DNA of 64,000 nt, taken from positions 51,302,598-51,366,597 of the forward strand of contig NC_092043.1 of assembly GCF_003086295.3 (NCBI RefSeq), written 5' to 3'. Shown here piece after piece: positions 47,204 to 59,221 of this stretch (the stretch's first letter is position 1; each line of letters opens with the position of its first letter). The notes under the pieces are model-generated. The model made no database searches. It saw only the letters and a list, made by a program, of their open reading frames with translations, and was not told the DNA's origin. A program made the translations under genes and the position numbers. The DNA is from Arachis hypogaea. Lineage: Eukaryota; Streptophyta; Magnoliopsida; Fabales; Fabaceae.

Positions 47204-47715
47204 TGGAGATAACATCTAATAAAAAAAATTGTAATTGCAATAACCTCACTAAAATTCTATTATAATTTTTTGTGCTTAAGTAAATACTTAATTTATCTAA
47301 TAAATAAATAATTATTTAATTGGTGGAAGAGAACCAAGGTCTTTAGTTATAGGATTTTTTTAAAAATAAATATTTTAACATAACAATAAAAAAATTTAAA
47401 GTTAATCTTTTTTATGGAGAAGACTATACTTAATTAAATACTAATAAAAAAATTTTAAAAATTCTAGAGAGAGAAGGCAAGTTAATGCATTGCTAGTCAT
47501 TGAAGTCTCTGATCCATAAACATGAAACCAAAACACCACCGGCCACAATCACACACGTATACACACACAACAAAAGACAAAAAAAGGTTTAGAGTTTGGA
47601 CTTAATTGGCAATTTATTCAATCAGTTTTGGCTTTATTTTTAATTTGAGATACATAATTATAGGACATAATTTGTTATTAAACCACACAGTAGAAAATTA
47701 CACCAAGTTATTAAA

Positions 47716-47945
47716 GGAGTCATTTAAATAAAGATGCTTAAAATATATTTTTTAAAAAATATTTTATAATAATTAAAATTTAACATATATAATTAATTAA
47801 ACTGTATTATTTTTGTCAAAATTAGATTAGACAAATCAATTTGATTAAAAAATCGGTGAACTAAATCTTAAATCAATCTAAATTAATATTTTTTTTATAG
47901 AAAATAAATATAATACTCTTATTATAAAAAATTACTAAAACATTC

Positions 47946-48000
<55 letters not shown>

Positions 48001-48074
48001 TTTGAACATTCTAAATCATAAATCCTAATCCTATGACGACATAAAGAGAAAATAAGGGTTAGGATTTAGAATTC

Positions 48075-48119
<45 letters not shown>

Positions 48120-48355
48120 GAAGTATTTTAGTCATTTTTTATAATAATAGAAATATTATAATTATTTTTTATAAAAAAATATATTAATTTAGACCGATTC
48201 AAAGATTAATTTATTGATTTTTTAATCAAATTAGTTTGATCAATTTAATTTTGACCAAAAATAATACGATTTAATTAATCACATATATTAAATTTTAATT
48301 ATTAAAAAGTATGTTTAAAATAAGATGTTTTAGGTAGTTTATGTAAATGATTCCC
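47716..48355. mobile_element. MITE-like inverted-repeat element
   Basis: Termini GGAGTCATTTAAATAAAGATG and, inverted, GGGAATCATTTACATAAACT face each other, and the arms stay complementary for about 250 bp. Two (TA)n tracts (about 47950-47995 and 48080-48113) lie in the arms. The termini are related to the MULE at 52207-54085, so it is probably a smaller member of the same family. It separates duplicated segments Y and Z. Confidence 0.65.
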
Positions 48356-48540
48356 ATATATTAATTATGTCTTCTTTAAAATATATTATTTAATTATGGT
48401 CCCTCCTAAAAAACGAGTCTAACTCTATCTCCGCAAGCAAAGATAAGAAATTCCATTTGACTTATTGTCAATTTTGAGTTCAAGATAATATATCTAATAA
48501 CATGACTTATTTTGTTTAGAAGATATATGTAAAGATATAT
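48356..48540. repeat. Duplicated segment Z, copy B
   Basis: Counterpart of 14265-14480 in the same orientation; it ends at the next foldback element. In copy A this segment leads into the HAK 3' end; here the HAK gene is missing. Confidence 0.65.
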
Positions 48541-48550
48541 GATTCCAGTA

Positions 48551-50164
48551 CCGTGAATTCTATGGTGTATAAAGAGAGAATCTTTTACATTTATATATAT
48601 TTGTTGTCAATAAAAAAACTATTAAATATCTAAAAAAATTTAAAAATAATATCTTTTATTGTTTTAATAAGTTGTAAAATTTTGTATTTTTGTTGTTTCT
48701 TGATACACATTAAAGGATTTAAATGTAATAAATATTTATTTAATTAGTGATTATGAAAATAATGTTGGATTTTTATTTGTTTTTTTTTTATTCTCGTGAA
48801 TTCTATTTATTTTGAATTAGACCACATTTATAAATAAAAATAAAAAATACAGACTTAAATTTTATAAAAAATTTTATGTGTATTAAAGTATATATTAAGT
48901 ATAGTGCAGCAAGAAAAAAAAGTCCTTTTAAGACGTTCACAAAAAATACATAAAAAAAATTCCATGATAATTTGACACGTTTTTTGGAATAATAATTAAC
49001 AAAATTTATATTAAAATATTAATTAAATTAAATAATAATTTAAAATAACTGTCAAAATTTATTAAAAATACCACAAGAGTAATAATTTGGTTAAAAAATA
49101 TACATAAATAATAGTTATAGTAAATAATATAAAATTTGTGATATACGTAAATATAATTTTTAATTAATATATGTGATTTGAATACTAATTTAAATTTAAA
49201 TTTATCTATTTTACAATATTAAATAATATTTTATATTGTATTTTAATTTTTAAGTTGATAGATGAATAATTAATTATTTTTAATTTATTATGTGTTAATT
49301 TTTAATTATAAGATAAATTTAATTAATTCACATATCAAGTATTAAAATCGTATTTACGTATATTGCAAATTTTATATTATTTACTATAATTATTGTTTAT
49401 GAAATTTTTTTAACCTTTTAAACAGTAATCATTATTATTTTTTTAAATATATATTACTTTCTCAAATTTAACCAAATTATTACGGTTTTAGTATTTCTAA
49501 TAAATTTTGACAATTATTTTAAATAATTATTTAATTTAATTAGTATTTTAATATAAATTTTGTTAATTATTATTCTAAAAAAATGTCTAATTACCATAAA
49601 AAAAATTTATGTATTTCTTGTGAACATCTTAGAAGGAGACTTTTTTTTTTCTCTGTTGCACTTGTACCATACTTAATACATGCTTTAATACATATAAAAC
49701 ATTTTATAAAATTTAGGTCTATATTTTAATTTTTATTTATAAATGTGATCTGATCCAAAATAAATAGAATTCACAAAAAAAAGTAAAAAATAAAAAGTCC
49801 AACATCTTTATTATAATCACTAGTTAAATAAATATTTATTACATTTAGTTATTAAACCCCTCAAGAAGCAACAAAAATAAAAAAAATTCTGAAATGGCAG
49901 ATATTGTTTTTAAGTTTTCTCTCTGTGGACACTTGATAGTTTTTTCTATTGACAACAAGAATTTTACTTTAGAGAGTAAAGTGTGATCTCTCACCATTGA
50001 TTTCATAAGTGGGACCAAGAATAAATATGAAAGAAAAATTATTCAATGATAGAAGATCACATTCTACTCTCTAAAATAAAATTAAAACTTTAAAGGATCA
50101 AAATCCTGACAATAAATATATATAGGTATAGAAGATTTTCTCTTTCTAGACCATAAAATTTACC
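48551..50164. mobile_element. Foldback (Mutator-like) element with arms of about 700 bp
   Basis: The two halves are inverted copies around about 49290; for example AAATATTTATTTAATTAGTGAT in the left arm is mirrored at about 49815-49840. Outer ends share ATTCTATGGTG/ATTTTATGGTC. The flanks carry ATTCCAGTA (48542-48550) and CTTCCAGTA (50164-50172), 8 of 9 matching, as in Mutator-type insertion. No coding sequence is seen. A small MITE sits in the right arm. RNA from such long arms would fold into double-stranded RNA. Confidence 0.7.
49968..50075. mobile_element. Small MITE nested in the foldback right arm
   Basis: About 108 bp with inverted ends TTTAGAGAGTAAAGTGTGAT and TTTTAGAGAGTAGAATGTGA. 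It is absent from the left arm of the host foldback, so it inserted later. Confidence 0.7.
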
Positions 50165-50205
50165 TTCCAGTATATTAATTATGTCAATTTGACAGGGTGA
50201 GTCAG

Positions 50206-50360
50206 CATATGAGTTATGTTTATGGGCTCAGTTACTTTTACTTTCTTCCTTTCTCTCTATTTTCAGGTAACGAGACTAAAATTTTCTTTTAGTATTCTGG
50301 ACAGAAAGAAAGGTTTAGTTTTGAGCCCATGTTTTCTTACTAAGGGAGCAAACCTACTAG
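50206..50360. repeat. 155-bp repeat X, copy B
   Basis: Counterpart of 6556-6710, same orientation and same length. It marks the right limit of recognisable duplication. Confidence 0.7.
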
Positions 50361-51053
50361 TCAGTTTTAGCCCAAACTCGCTGCAAATGGATAGGCCAGG
50401 CTACAGGCAATTCCAAATCTGCGACCAAATCTTGTTTGGATTTTTTCTTTTTAAAATATAAAAATAACAATTTCATTCATTCAATGCTGCACCTGCACAT
50501 GAGATGAACCATTGGGATTTGGGAGAGTGGGCAGTGAATCGGTGATCGCTCTATGGTTTGCTAATAATGACTACAAAATAAAATGAAAAGGAAAGTGGTG
50601 TATGGTTGCATGTTCTTCATGCATTTAACTCTGATTTGGAAATACCAACCAATAATAAAGACACACTGACTTAGATGGACTGCATCCACAAGGAAAATGA
50701 CAAACGTTGCCTAGTGATCTAGGCCCTATGGTTTTGGCTTAGCTTGTCGCATGTGATAAGGGGGCACACGGGTTGTTAACCCACCAAACATAATCATAGA
50801 GCATGGTTAGCATCCCTTTCAATTGGATGGCCTAGAAAATTTATTAGAAAAACAAGTTAAACCACATTTAGTAACATCTAAAAGATATTGTATCTATAAA
50901 AGAAATATTAGTAATATGTAAGCTATTAGTTATTAAATTGTTTTTATAGGTACTTTTTATTTCAAAATGTATTTTGTTTTTCAATGCGTGTAATCCATTA
51001 TTTGCAGAGGGAATATGATATACAACAACCACAAACACACACAGATATTGAAG
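50361..51053. other. Intergenic, 3' side of the Mpo1-like gene
   Basis: No gene seen. The last part should contain the 3' UTR and polyadenylation site of the minus-strand gene that ends at 51054. Confidence 0.45.
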
Positions 51054-51855
51054 CTAAGAAAGTTTCTTTTGTTTCTTGTCTTGCCATTGCTTGCGTTCGG
51101 CTTCAATCCTTGCCTTCACCTTTGCTTGGAACCCTGGGTATGGTTCATATCCGACAGATAATTGGAGAGCCTGAAAAAGACCCTTGAGCTTGTTTAAATT
51201 GTCAAGCAGACTATTATATATATAATGAATGAATATGTGAAGGTATTAATTACCTCAAAGAGGACAAAGAATGGGGCCATTAGGAAAGCTTGAACAAGGT
51301 TATCGAAGAGGGCTGGAGCACGTTTCTAACAGAGGAAGATCGAATAAGATGAGTGAGATGCATCAAAGTGGTGATTAGTAATGAAATGATTTACCTCAAA
51401 GACGCCGTGACCAATAAACTGTCCAGTCCAACAGAATATCTGAGAAGCCAACACAATCTGAAAATAGACTGAATCAATTAGCGTTGACAAGATAATAATA
51501 ATAATAATAATAAGAAGAAGAAGTGTACCTTCCAGGCGAGGGAGAATCCGAGGTGGTTGGCGAGGAAAGAGGAAGCGAGCCAGCAGAGGAAAGTGAGGAG
51601 GGCGGCGAGAGAGCCAGCTTTGAGGTCGAGGGAGGCGTAGAAGAGGGCGTAGATGGCGGTGAAGAGGAAGCCGTAGTTGAGGAGGAGAGGGGGAGGGAAG
51701 AAGGAGAAGGAGAAGAGGGTTGGTGTGAAATAGAAAAGTAATTGAGCGGTGAATAGGATGGGCCAGACGAAGAGCATGTGAATGAAGATGTTAACGGGGT
51801 TGCTGTGGTATGCTCCATAGAAGGCGAAGTGTTTCTCCAGATCTATCATTGCCAT
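51054..51855 (-). CDS. Mpo1-like (DUF962/YGL010w) membrane protein
   Basis: The family includes yeast Mpo1, an ER Fe(II)-dependent dioxygenase that shortens 2-hydroxy fatty acids in sphingolipid breakdown; a similar role here is inferred. Four exons join in phase 0: 51855-51529, 51457-51395, 51325-51254, 51170-51054 (192 residues). The first ATG is at 51855, with another two codons later. The N-terminus has LEKHFAFYGAYHSNPVN and IHMLFVWP, holding conserved histidines, followed by several membrane segments. Exon 2 carries QFIGHGVFE and exon 3 the PALFDNLVQAFLMAPFFVLFE signature. The tail is basic (AKVKARIEAERKQWQ). All splice sites are GT-AG. It looks intact and is the best-supported host gene on this strand. 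Confidence 0.93.
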
Positions 51856-52195
51856 CGCCACTTGCGACTTTCTTCACCACTCTTCCAACTCCGCCCAATA
51901 TTCTGTGTCAACTTACTCACCGGGCCGGGTTCCAGATAAGTAGCATAGTAGATAACTATTCCCAAAACAAAAAAAAAAGTTAATATTAATCCTATTCGAT
52001 TCCAGCTAATGAATTAAATAAGTTCATATCTTTCAACATTTTTTATATTCAATTATTAGGTGTGAACTTTTTAAAAATATTTTTATTATAAAATGTGAAT
52101 GACATTTTGTTATATTATTTCGTTTCTTTCTTTTCTTAAAAAATACTGTTACAAAATTTTAACAATTTTTTTACTTGATATTCGTACAAAGCTCA
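51856..52195. other. 5' flank of the Mpo1-like gene
   Basis: Holds the 5' UTR and presumably the core promoter. The MULE begins about 350 bp upstream of the start codon, so the promoter is compact or has been displaced by the insertion. Confidence 0.45.
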
Positions 52196-52206
52196 TATAA
52201 AAAAAA

Positions 52207-53824
52207 GAGATCACTCAAATAAAGACGCTTAAAACATTTTTTTTAAATGTTCTTATGTTGTATTTTAATTGGTTTCTGTATAATTTATTCAGTGTTCCTC
52301 ATCACATATTATTAAATTTTTTAAAAGATTTTTTTTCCAAAAATAATAAAAAATATTTAATTTGGACTAAAACAAAAAAGTAATAAATTAACTATTATTT
52401 TTTAAAGATTATTTACATAAAAAAATATATCACATTTATCAAAATAATTTTTTTATTATTTTTGTTGTGAAAATTTTAATTATTTTAATAATTAATTATT
52501 TTTAAAAAAAATAATTAAATAATACAAAAAAGTCTTATTAAGAGTAATTTATTTATATATGATTAAAAAATAATTGAATAATTATATACGGTAAAAAATT
52601 AATATTATTAAAAAATAAAAATAAAATTTATTTTAAAATTAAAAATAAAGTTTATTTAAAAATAAAATTAAAAATTATGTTTTTTTTTTCAAAATTTATC
52701 TACGAGTAATTCTATAAATATTTTATGATGAATAAAAATATTAAATTCGTACTAAAATTTATTCTAATAAAATTTATTTTTATTCTACTAAACGTTAAAT
52801 AAACTATTGAAAAGAATTTTGTTTCCTCCATTAAAGAAGAATGAAGATATGTATTTCAAATTTTAATTTTAAGTTTTTAACTATTTTATATTTTATATTT
52901 ATGTGAGACCGATTTTATCGGTTCAACCAGTGATTTATCAGTTGAACCAATAAACCAGTGAACCAGTAGCTTGACTAGTTCGATCATTGGTTCAGTTCTA
53001 ACAACTATGTTTCAATCTAATTTCAAAAATTTCGATTTACTCAATTTAGTCTTCCAATTTAATAGTTATGACTCACATTGGTTCTTAATCTTATTTTTGT
53101 CATTGTCTCATAAAATCGTTAACGACATGTTGAGATGGACTAACGACTGCTACATTATACATTCTAGCAACTATTTGATGTAACAATTGAAAATTTTTTT
53201 ACCTTATTTTTTTCAACTAAACACTTAAAACCCTAATACAAGTCACGGATACCTAAGTTAAAAAATCAAACTAAGTAAATTGAAACTTTAAAAATTAGAT
53301 TAAAGCTCGAATATAACTTCAAAACATAAATTTAACTTATGTAGTGATTAATTTAAATGAGAATCAAATAAATCAAAATTCAACATAATTTTTATTAATG
53401 TTTTCAAATTCGAAATTTCTATACCAAAATTAACTAGGATTTTTCTTTAAATTAAAAATTTATTGAAATAATGACTTTAATTATCTTAACTAATGTCCTA
53501 ATTAATTACTTTTATGTCTTAAAAAAATTGTATATGAGAAGAAAATAATTAATTTGTCTACTTTAATAAATAGTTATTTTACTAAAATGAAAGAAACTAT
53601 TTTTTTAAAATTTTTTAAAAACTAATTAATATTTTATATATTTTGTTACACTACATTTAGTTATAAAAGTTTTATTTATTTCTAATGCTTATATTAAAAA
53701 AAATTAAATTAGTGAATCTTAATCTATAATATAATAATAATATAGTAATTATTTTATATATTGTACGATCGAATATAAATTAATTATTTTTTTATTTATA
53801 AAAATTTTAAGAGGCTTGAACTTG

Positions 53825-53856
<32 letters not shown>

Positions 53857-54085
53857 ATGAATGTGATATAATTTTTTTAAATAATCTAATAGTTAATTTA
53901 TTATTTTTTTTGTTTTAGTTTAAATTAAATATTTTTTATTATTTTTGGAAAGAAAATCTTTTGAGAAAATTAATAATAAGTGATGAGGAACACCGAATAA
54001 ATTATACAAAAATTAATTAAAACACAATATAAAAACATCTTTAAAAAAAGACGTTTCAGACGTCTTTATCTATCTGAGTGGTCTC
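52207..54085. mobile_element. Non-autonomous Mutator-like element with perfect 11-bp duplication
   Basis: Termini GAGATCACTCAAATAAAGACG and, inverted, GAGACCACTCAGATAGATAAA begin arms of about 230 bp that stay complementary (for example TTCCTCATCAC at the left and GTGATGAGGAA at the right). Both sides are flanked by TATAAAAAAAA (52196-52206 and 54086-54096), within the 9-11 bp typical of MULEs. There is no transposase ORF. The interior is AT-rich, with a (TA)n tract at about 53828-53853. It lies between two divergent host genes. Confidence 0.85.
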
Positions 54086-54096
54086 TATAAAAAAAA

Positions 54097-54972
54097 TGTT
54101 TATATACCAAAAAAGTCTTTATATACTCCCAAAAAATAAACTACACGAGCCTAACTAAATTCACCTTTTTTTACTGGCCTGACTCGTCTATTTGTACGAA
54201 ATCCAAACAAACTCGTGAGTTATAGCTCCTTTTGATAATTTTATTATTCTTTTCCTTTTATATAATTTTGTATTTTTATAACATAAAGATTAAAGACAAC
54301 TTTTTCTTTTTGACTTTTTATCAATATATAAAGATGGGGCTCATTTGTTTTATATGTAAATTCTATGTGTATTTTACATGGTTATGAAAGTGGGTGGTAT
54401 TAAACATAAATTTAAGAATAATTTTTTTTGAATTATGAAGTGAAAGAAACTAATTGTCTAATTTTTTTTATTAAAAAAATTAAGAACACAAATCAGACTA
54501 TTTAATTTATGTGAAAAAAAAATTGAAGGATCCTATTTATACTTTTAAATTTTATTTTTATTTTAAAAACAAAAATCGAATGATCCGATTTTAATATTAA
54601 TTTTTTTTAATTGTCTAAAACACAAATCAAACAATCAAAAAGTCTGATTTGCTCTACATAAAACACTCATACACTTCATACCTGCCTCCTACCCCTTCTA
54701 TATTTAAATTAAAAAGCGTAAAGATGGTGTGTATATAACATTTTCTTTTCCATTTTCTCGCATTTCAACAAAAACTATAAACTGTTGCATCTTTTTGTCC
54801 ATTAGTTAGTGGTACCAACTCAAAAGGTCAAAAAACTATAAACTAATGCATCTTTTTGTAGGGTGGTTCTTCACTTGACTCTTATCCACTCTATCCTCAC
54901 TTGTGTAAGTACCATACCAGTACGCAGTACCTTCTTCTTTTTCTTTTTGTTTTGTGCTCTGCACTTCACACC
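54097..54972. other. Upstream region of the PnsB5-like gene
   Basis: AT-rich flank. The phrase AAACTATAAACT-GCATCTTTTTGT occurs twice (near 54770-54800 and 54835-54860), a short direct repeat that may flank or lie in the promoter. The last 100 bases should include the transcription start. Confidence 0.4.
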
Positions 54973-55952
54973 ATGGCTGAAGCTATCATTGGTTTCACTA
55001 CCGTTTTCAAATCCTGTCTACAAACAAGGAGATTTGAAGCCAACCCCTCCTCAAGATTGGTATAATTAAAATCGGAAACAATTGAATAATATAAATGCAA
55101 GCTTGATGTATTTCTAGTTTAGTTCGACAGTAAAGGTGCGTTTGTTTTGAATTTGCAGCCTAAGCAGCATTCAAGCTCTACCCTTTTCAGGCGATCAGGG
55201 CAGGTAATTAAGTTGTAGTAGTTTCTTTAAAATTAAAGCAGTTTCAGTTGAAACGTAAGATTATACTATATATATATATGCAAGGTAAGGTTGAAGAGAG
55301 TAAGAGGAAAAGAGGTTGTTTGCATAAAGTGAATGGTTTGGGGGATTGGCCACTGATGGCAGTTCTAGTGGAGACAATGGAAGGGCAGAGAGACATGTTA
55401 ACCACTAAATCCATTGTGCATCTCAGTGATGACGCCATCAAGAATGTTTGTAAGTCTGTCTCATATTATATCGTATCAGGTTTGAGCTCTTTGAATTTGA
55501 ATTAATTTCCTGTGTGGTGGCATGCATGCAGACTCTTGGTACATAATGTTCACCGTTTGGGGATGCTTATTCTTTGGTTCCATGAAGGTTAACTAATTTC
55601 ATTCAACAAAGTTGTGAATTGTGATATATGCAGCATTGAAACAAACTAAATGAATTAATTGTGGTGTTTAGGACCCATATTACGACTCGGAGACGTACAG
55701 GGGAGATGGAGGAGATGGTACTGGAAACTGGATTTATGAGAAGGTAAGCTTTTATTTAATTTAATAGCTGCAGTCAGTGATGGATATTACATTACATCAT
55801 TATACGAATATGAATGCATGCAGCAAGAGATTATGGAAGCAGAAGCGAGAGAAGCGTTGTGGCGTGAGGAGTTGATAGAAGAGATAGAAGAGAAGGTTGG
55901 AGGGTTGAAAGAGCTTGAAGAAGCAGGCAAGAAGGAGGAACTAGTCAAGTGA
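54973..55952 (+). CDS. Chloroplast NDH complex subunit, PnsB5 (NDH18)-like
   Basis: The best match I recall is PnsB5, a thylakoid membrane subunit of subcomplex B of the chloroplast NDH complex, which supports cyclic electron flow around photosystem I. Six exons join in phase: 54973-55059, 55159-55203, 55290-55449, 55532-55587, 55672-55743, 55824-55952 (182 residues). The Ser/Thr/Arg-containing N-terminus suits a transit peptide. The core has DWPLMAVLVETMEGQRDML, then HLSDDAIKNVYSWYIMFTVW leading into one membrane helix (GCLFFGSM), then DPYYDSE and GDGGDGTGNWIYEKQE. The C-terminus is an acidic helix (REELIEEIEEKVGGLKELEE). All introns are GT-AG. It appears intact. The subunit name is from memory; membership of the NDH-associated family is the firmer part. 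Confidence 0.82.
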
Positions 55953-58311
55953 TGAATATGTATATATACAGTGCATGTGCCTTCTCCCTAAATTTCCAAT
56001 TATTCAAGAATATTGCAAATTGCATAATCATATCGTGTATGTGCTGTATGCATCTCAATATCAATCATCACTTTGTATTCTCTGCCTCTGCCCCTGCCCC
56101 TAGTAAACTGAATGGAAAATAATCTCACACTCGCGCGGTGGCTCAGTGGCGGAGCCTAGTGCAGCCTAAAGGGAGAAATGGCGCCTCCCAAATTGATCAT
56201 TTTATATGTAAAGTTCTCTTTAATTTTATTTTTTGGCCTCTTATCCAGTTATGTTTTTTATGTTGGCCCTTTTTAACAAAAAATTCTAACTCCACCCCTG
56301 ATTCATGGGTGGGCATTTAGCGGCGATAAAGCTTCACAACGGCGGCGGCAAGGACCGTGTTGGCCGTCAGTGAGGCTCCTGGCTGGAAGGGGAGAGAAGA
56401 GAGAGGATGGGGAGAGGGTCACAAATTTGAAAGATAATATGCATCTCTTTAAGGAAAACGGTGTATTTTATTTAGTTGATTTACCGTTCAACGATAACAT
56501 TTCACGCCAATTAAATAAGTTTTGTGCTTTATTTTAGCATTAAAATAGACAATTCGACTACTAAATCCACAAACTAGTCTTTTATATTCACAACTTTTAC
56601 TATTTTAGTTTTTCAAATTTAAAATTACCTATATTGATTTTTGTTGTAAACACTATATTAGTCTTTAGACTCTTTTTAATATTAAATCAACAAACTAAGT
56701 ATTGAATTTGCTCAGACTTGCTATGCTGGACATATAGCATCATTTTATTTTGGCACTTAAACAAAGCAAAAAAAAAAAAAGTGTTTAAATAATTTACAAA
56801 TCATTATATTTTCCTTCATTCTTTAAAACAATTTCATTCTTGCCTTATATAAGAGCTAAAACCAAAAGATACTATTTAATTATGTGTCTAACATTGTAAG
56901 TCAAAATTAGCTCAGCATTCTGATTATTGATTGAACGCTGAAAAGAGTCCAATAACTAATACAGTACTTAGAACTAGATCTAAAAAATAAGTATAATAAA
57001 TTTTAAATTTGTGGGACTAAAAAAATAAAAATCCTAAATCTTAAGAACCAATGTGAAAATTTAGTCACAATTCAACCGTTATTATTGACAAAAATCTTGG
57101 CATATTCGGACGTAAAATTTGACAATAATTATTGCAGAATAAATTCGACCATAATTTCAAGAATACTCAATACATTTCTTAAGGTATTGGCTAGTGTAAT
57201 TTTTGTTCTTTTCATAAATTTGAGATTTTGAGGTGCTTACAAATATTTTATATCATTCTGTAGCGCATAAAAATCTTTGCAATTGTATTCTCATTGAAAT
57301 ATTTGACATATATGCACTTGCCTATAACACATGAATGCATATGTCTCCTGCAGTCCTGCAATATTTTTGCATTATCCAAGATATAATACATTGATGTTTC
57401 AGCAATAAATATTTTTTGATATTAGTAAGAGCTAATATTTATTAGTTTACTTTAAAAATATAATTGAACAGATAAAAATTTTACTTAGTAAAAAAAGAAG
57501 AATATAGGAGGAGATGAAATACGAAACTTTCAATTTTATCTTAGTTCGGTTTTGATTTTATTTGAATATATTGAGAATTTTTATGGATACTATAATTTTT
57601 TTTTATTTTAAATGGACTAGAGATAATTATAAGAGACATTAAATCTTAAATGTAACTGTACAAATCCGTAATCATTTTAACTAGATTTTATTAGTTATTG
57701 GGTGAGTTGTGAGTGGTTAAAATTAGTTATTGGCTGTATGAATTATCCGTTGTAAAAGTTGAGCTAGAAGAATAGAAAGTGTAATAAAAAGTTTTAGTTT
57801 TAGTAGGTGAATTGAAAGGCTGAAGATGGCAATGAAGTTAAAATAATTATCCGTTTTGCATAGCATTATTATTAAGAGGACATATAGAGAGCCACACATG
57901 TGACTCAACAAGAAGCAATCCAATTCCAGTTGACGTGGATTTGGATAACCATCCTCTTCTTTTCTTTTTAGTAGTAAATTTTCTCAAACGGATAAAGGTT
58001 ATTTATTGACTGATTGACTCGTTTCGCTTTTTAAAAGAAAAAGACAGCGTATCAACAACAGAAATATTGAATTAAATTATATCCACTGTGTTTGTTATTC
58101 ACTTATTTGAACTAACTCTCTTTTCGTCTCTCACTCTCTCTCATTCACAGGAAGAGAACACTGTTTTTTTTTTATCTGATTAAAGCGCTGCTCTGCACTT
58201 TTTATTATCCATTGAATAGCAACACAAGGGTGCTGGTGTTGCTTTTCTCGCCTTTTGCCTTTTTGGTTTCATATAAAACAGGAATATTTGCTCCTTAATA
58301 CTTGCTCCTTA
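55953..58311. other. Intergenic region between PnsB5-like and ACHT genes
   Basis: A short element-like block at about 56146-56300 has ends CAGTGGCGGAG and, inverted, CAGGGGTGGAG, a common plant transposon terminus. A GC-richer patch follows at 56310-56430. The rest is AT-rich without coding support. The last 200 bases (CTCTCTCAC-rich) look like the promoter/5' UTR of the thioredoxin gene. Confidence 0.45.
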
Positions 58312-59221
58312 ATGGCTTCCTCCTTGAACTTGAAGAGTGTTGTTGTCTGTGTTCCTGAGAACATGATTTACTCAAAAGGCAAGCCTTGTCCATCTTCAAT
58401 GAGACTAGCTGGTAAAGCAAGATCAAGGGCGTTGAATGCTAAATTCATGGGGCAACCCATCATCATTAACACAACAAAACTCCAAGATGAAACGGGTTTA
58501 TGCAGTTCCAAAACCTCAATTCATGTACGTATATTGCTTTCTTTTTGTGGGATTATATATTTATTCCTGAGTAACAATGCAATGCAATGCAAGGTGTTTC
58601 AGGCAGAAGCAAGTATATGCATTAGCAGATCGATGCAGTGGTGGAAGAAGAACCTGAAGCCCAACATGATTGAGATCCATTCAGCACAAGAGCTTCTCAA
58701 TTCTCTGCTCAGCGCGGGTGATGCTTTGGTTGTTGTTGACTTCTATTCACCTGCTTGTGGTGGCTGCAGAGCCCTTCATCCCAAGGTATATATCTCCATA
58801 TCTATGAACAATCAATTTTAATTGGGTCTTGAATTGAAGATTGTGTTATGTGATTGGATTCAGATCTGTCAAATTGCTGAAATGCACCCGAATGCAATAT
58901 TCCTGAAAGTAAATTACGACAAGCTGAAAACCATGTGCCAGGCTCTGCAAATTCATGTCTTGCCATTCTTTAGGTTCTACAGAGGTGCAGAGGGTCAACT
59001 TTGTGGATTCAGCTGCACCAATGCAACTGTAAGATTATTTCAAGTCCTAATTAATTAATTTGTTGTTATGAGTCCTAATAATATAACTTTGTGTGCAGAT
59101 CAACAAGTTTAAGCGTGCGTTGTCAAAGCATGGGAATGAAAGATGTAGTCTAAGGCCACCTAAGGGTTTAGATGAGTTAGAGCTGACCAATTTGGTCTCA
59201 AGTTCTCAGATTTGGTTTTAG
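58312..59221 (+). CDS. Atypical Cys/His-rich thioredoxin (ACHT, thioredoxin-like), chloroplast
   Basis: ACHT proteins are chloroplast thioredoxins that oxidise targets such as 2-Cys peroxiredoxin-linked metabolic enzymes in changing light. Four exons in phase: 58312-58524, 58603-58785, 58864-59028, 59099-59221 (227 residues). The first exon encodes a Ser/Lys-rich transit-peptide-like region. The thioredoxin domain runs from NMIEIHSAQEL to about residue 195, with the active site CGGC in SPACGGCRALHPK instead of the usual CGPC, and the cis-proline loop VLPFFRFYRG. FSCTNAT, typical of ACHTs, follows. The tail is GLDELEL...QIWF. An alternative acceptor nine bases upstream (exon 2 from 58594) would add VFQ in frame. 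It appears intact. Confidence 0.9.

Larger units (their letters stand above)
46075..47707. repeat. Duplicated segment Y, copy B, last part (with two insertions)
   Basis: Matches 7945-8528 in three blocks: 46075-46152, 46662-46710 and 47206-47707. They are interrupted by a hAT-like element (46153-46661) and a second inserted or locally rearranged block (46711-47205). The same order and orientation as copy A confirm an ancient direct duplication. Confidence 0.82.

Noticed and set aside
51523..51741. Acidic plus-strand open frame (Glu-rich)
   Set aside because: Antisense of exon 1 of the Mpo1-like gene; the composition follows from the leucine/phenylalanine-rich membrane coding strand.
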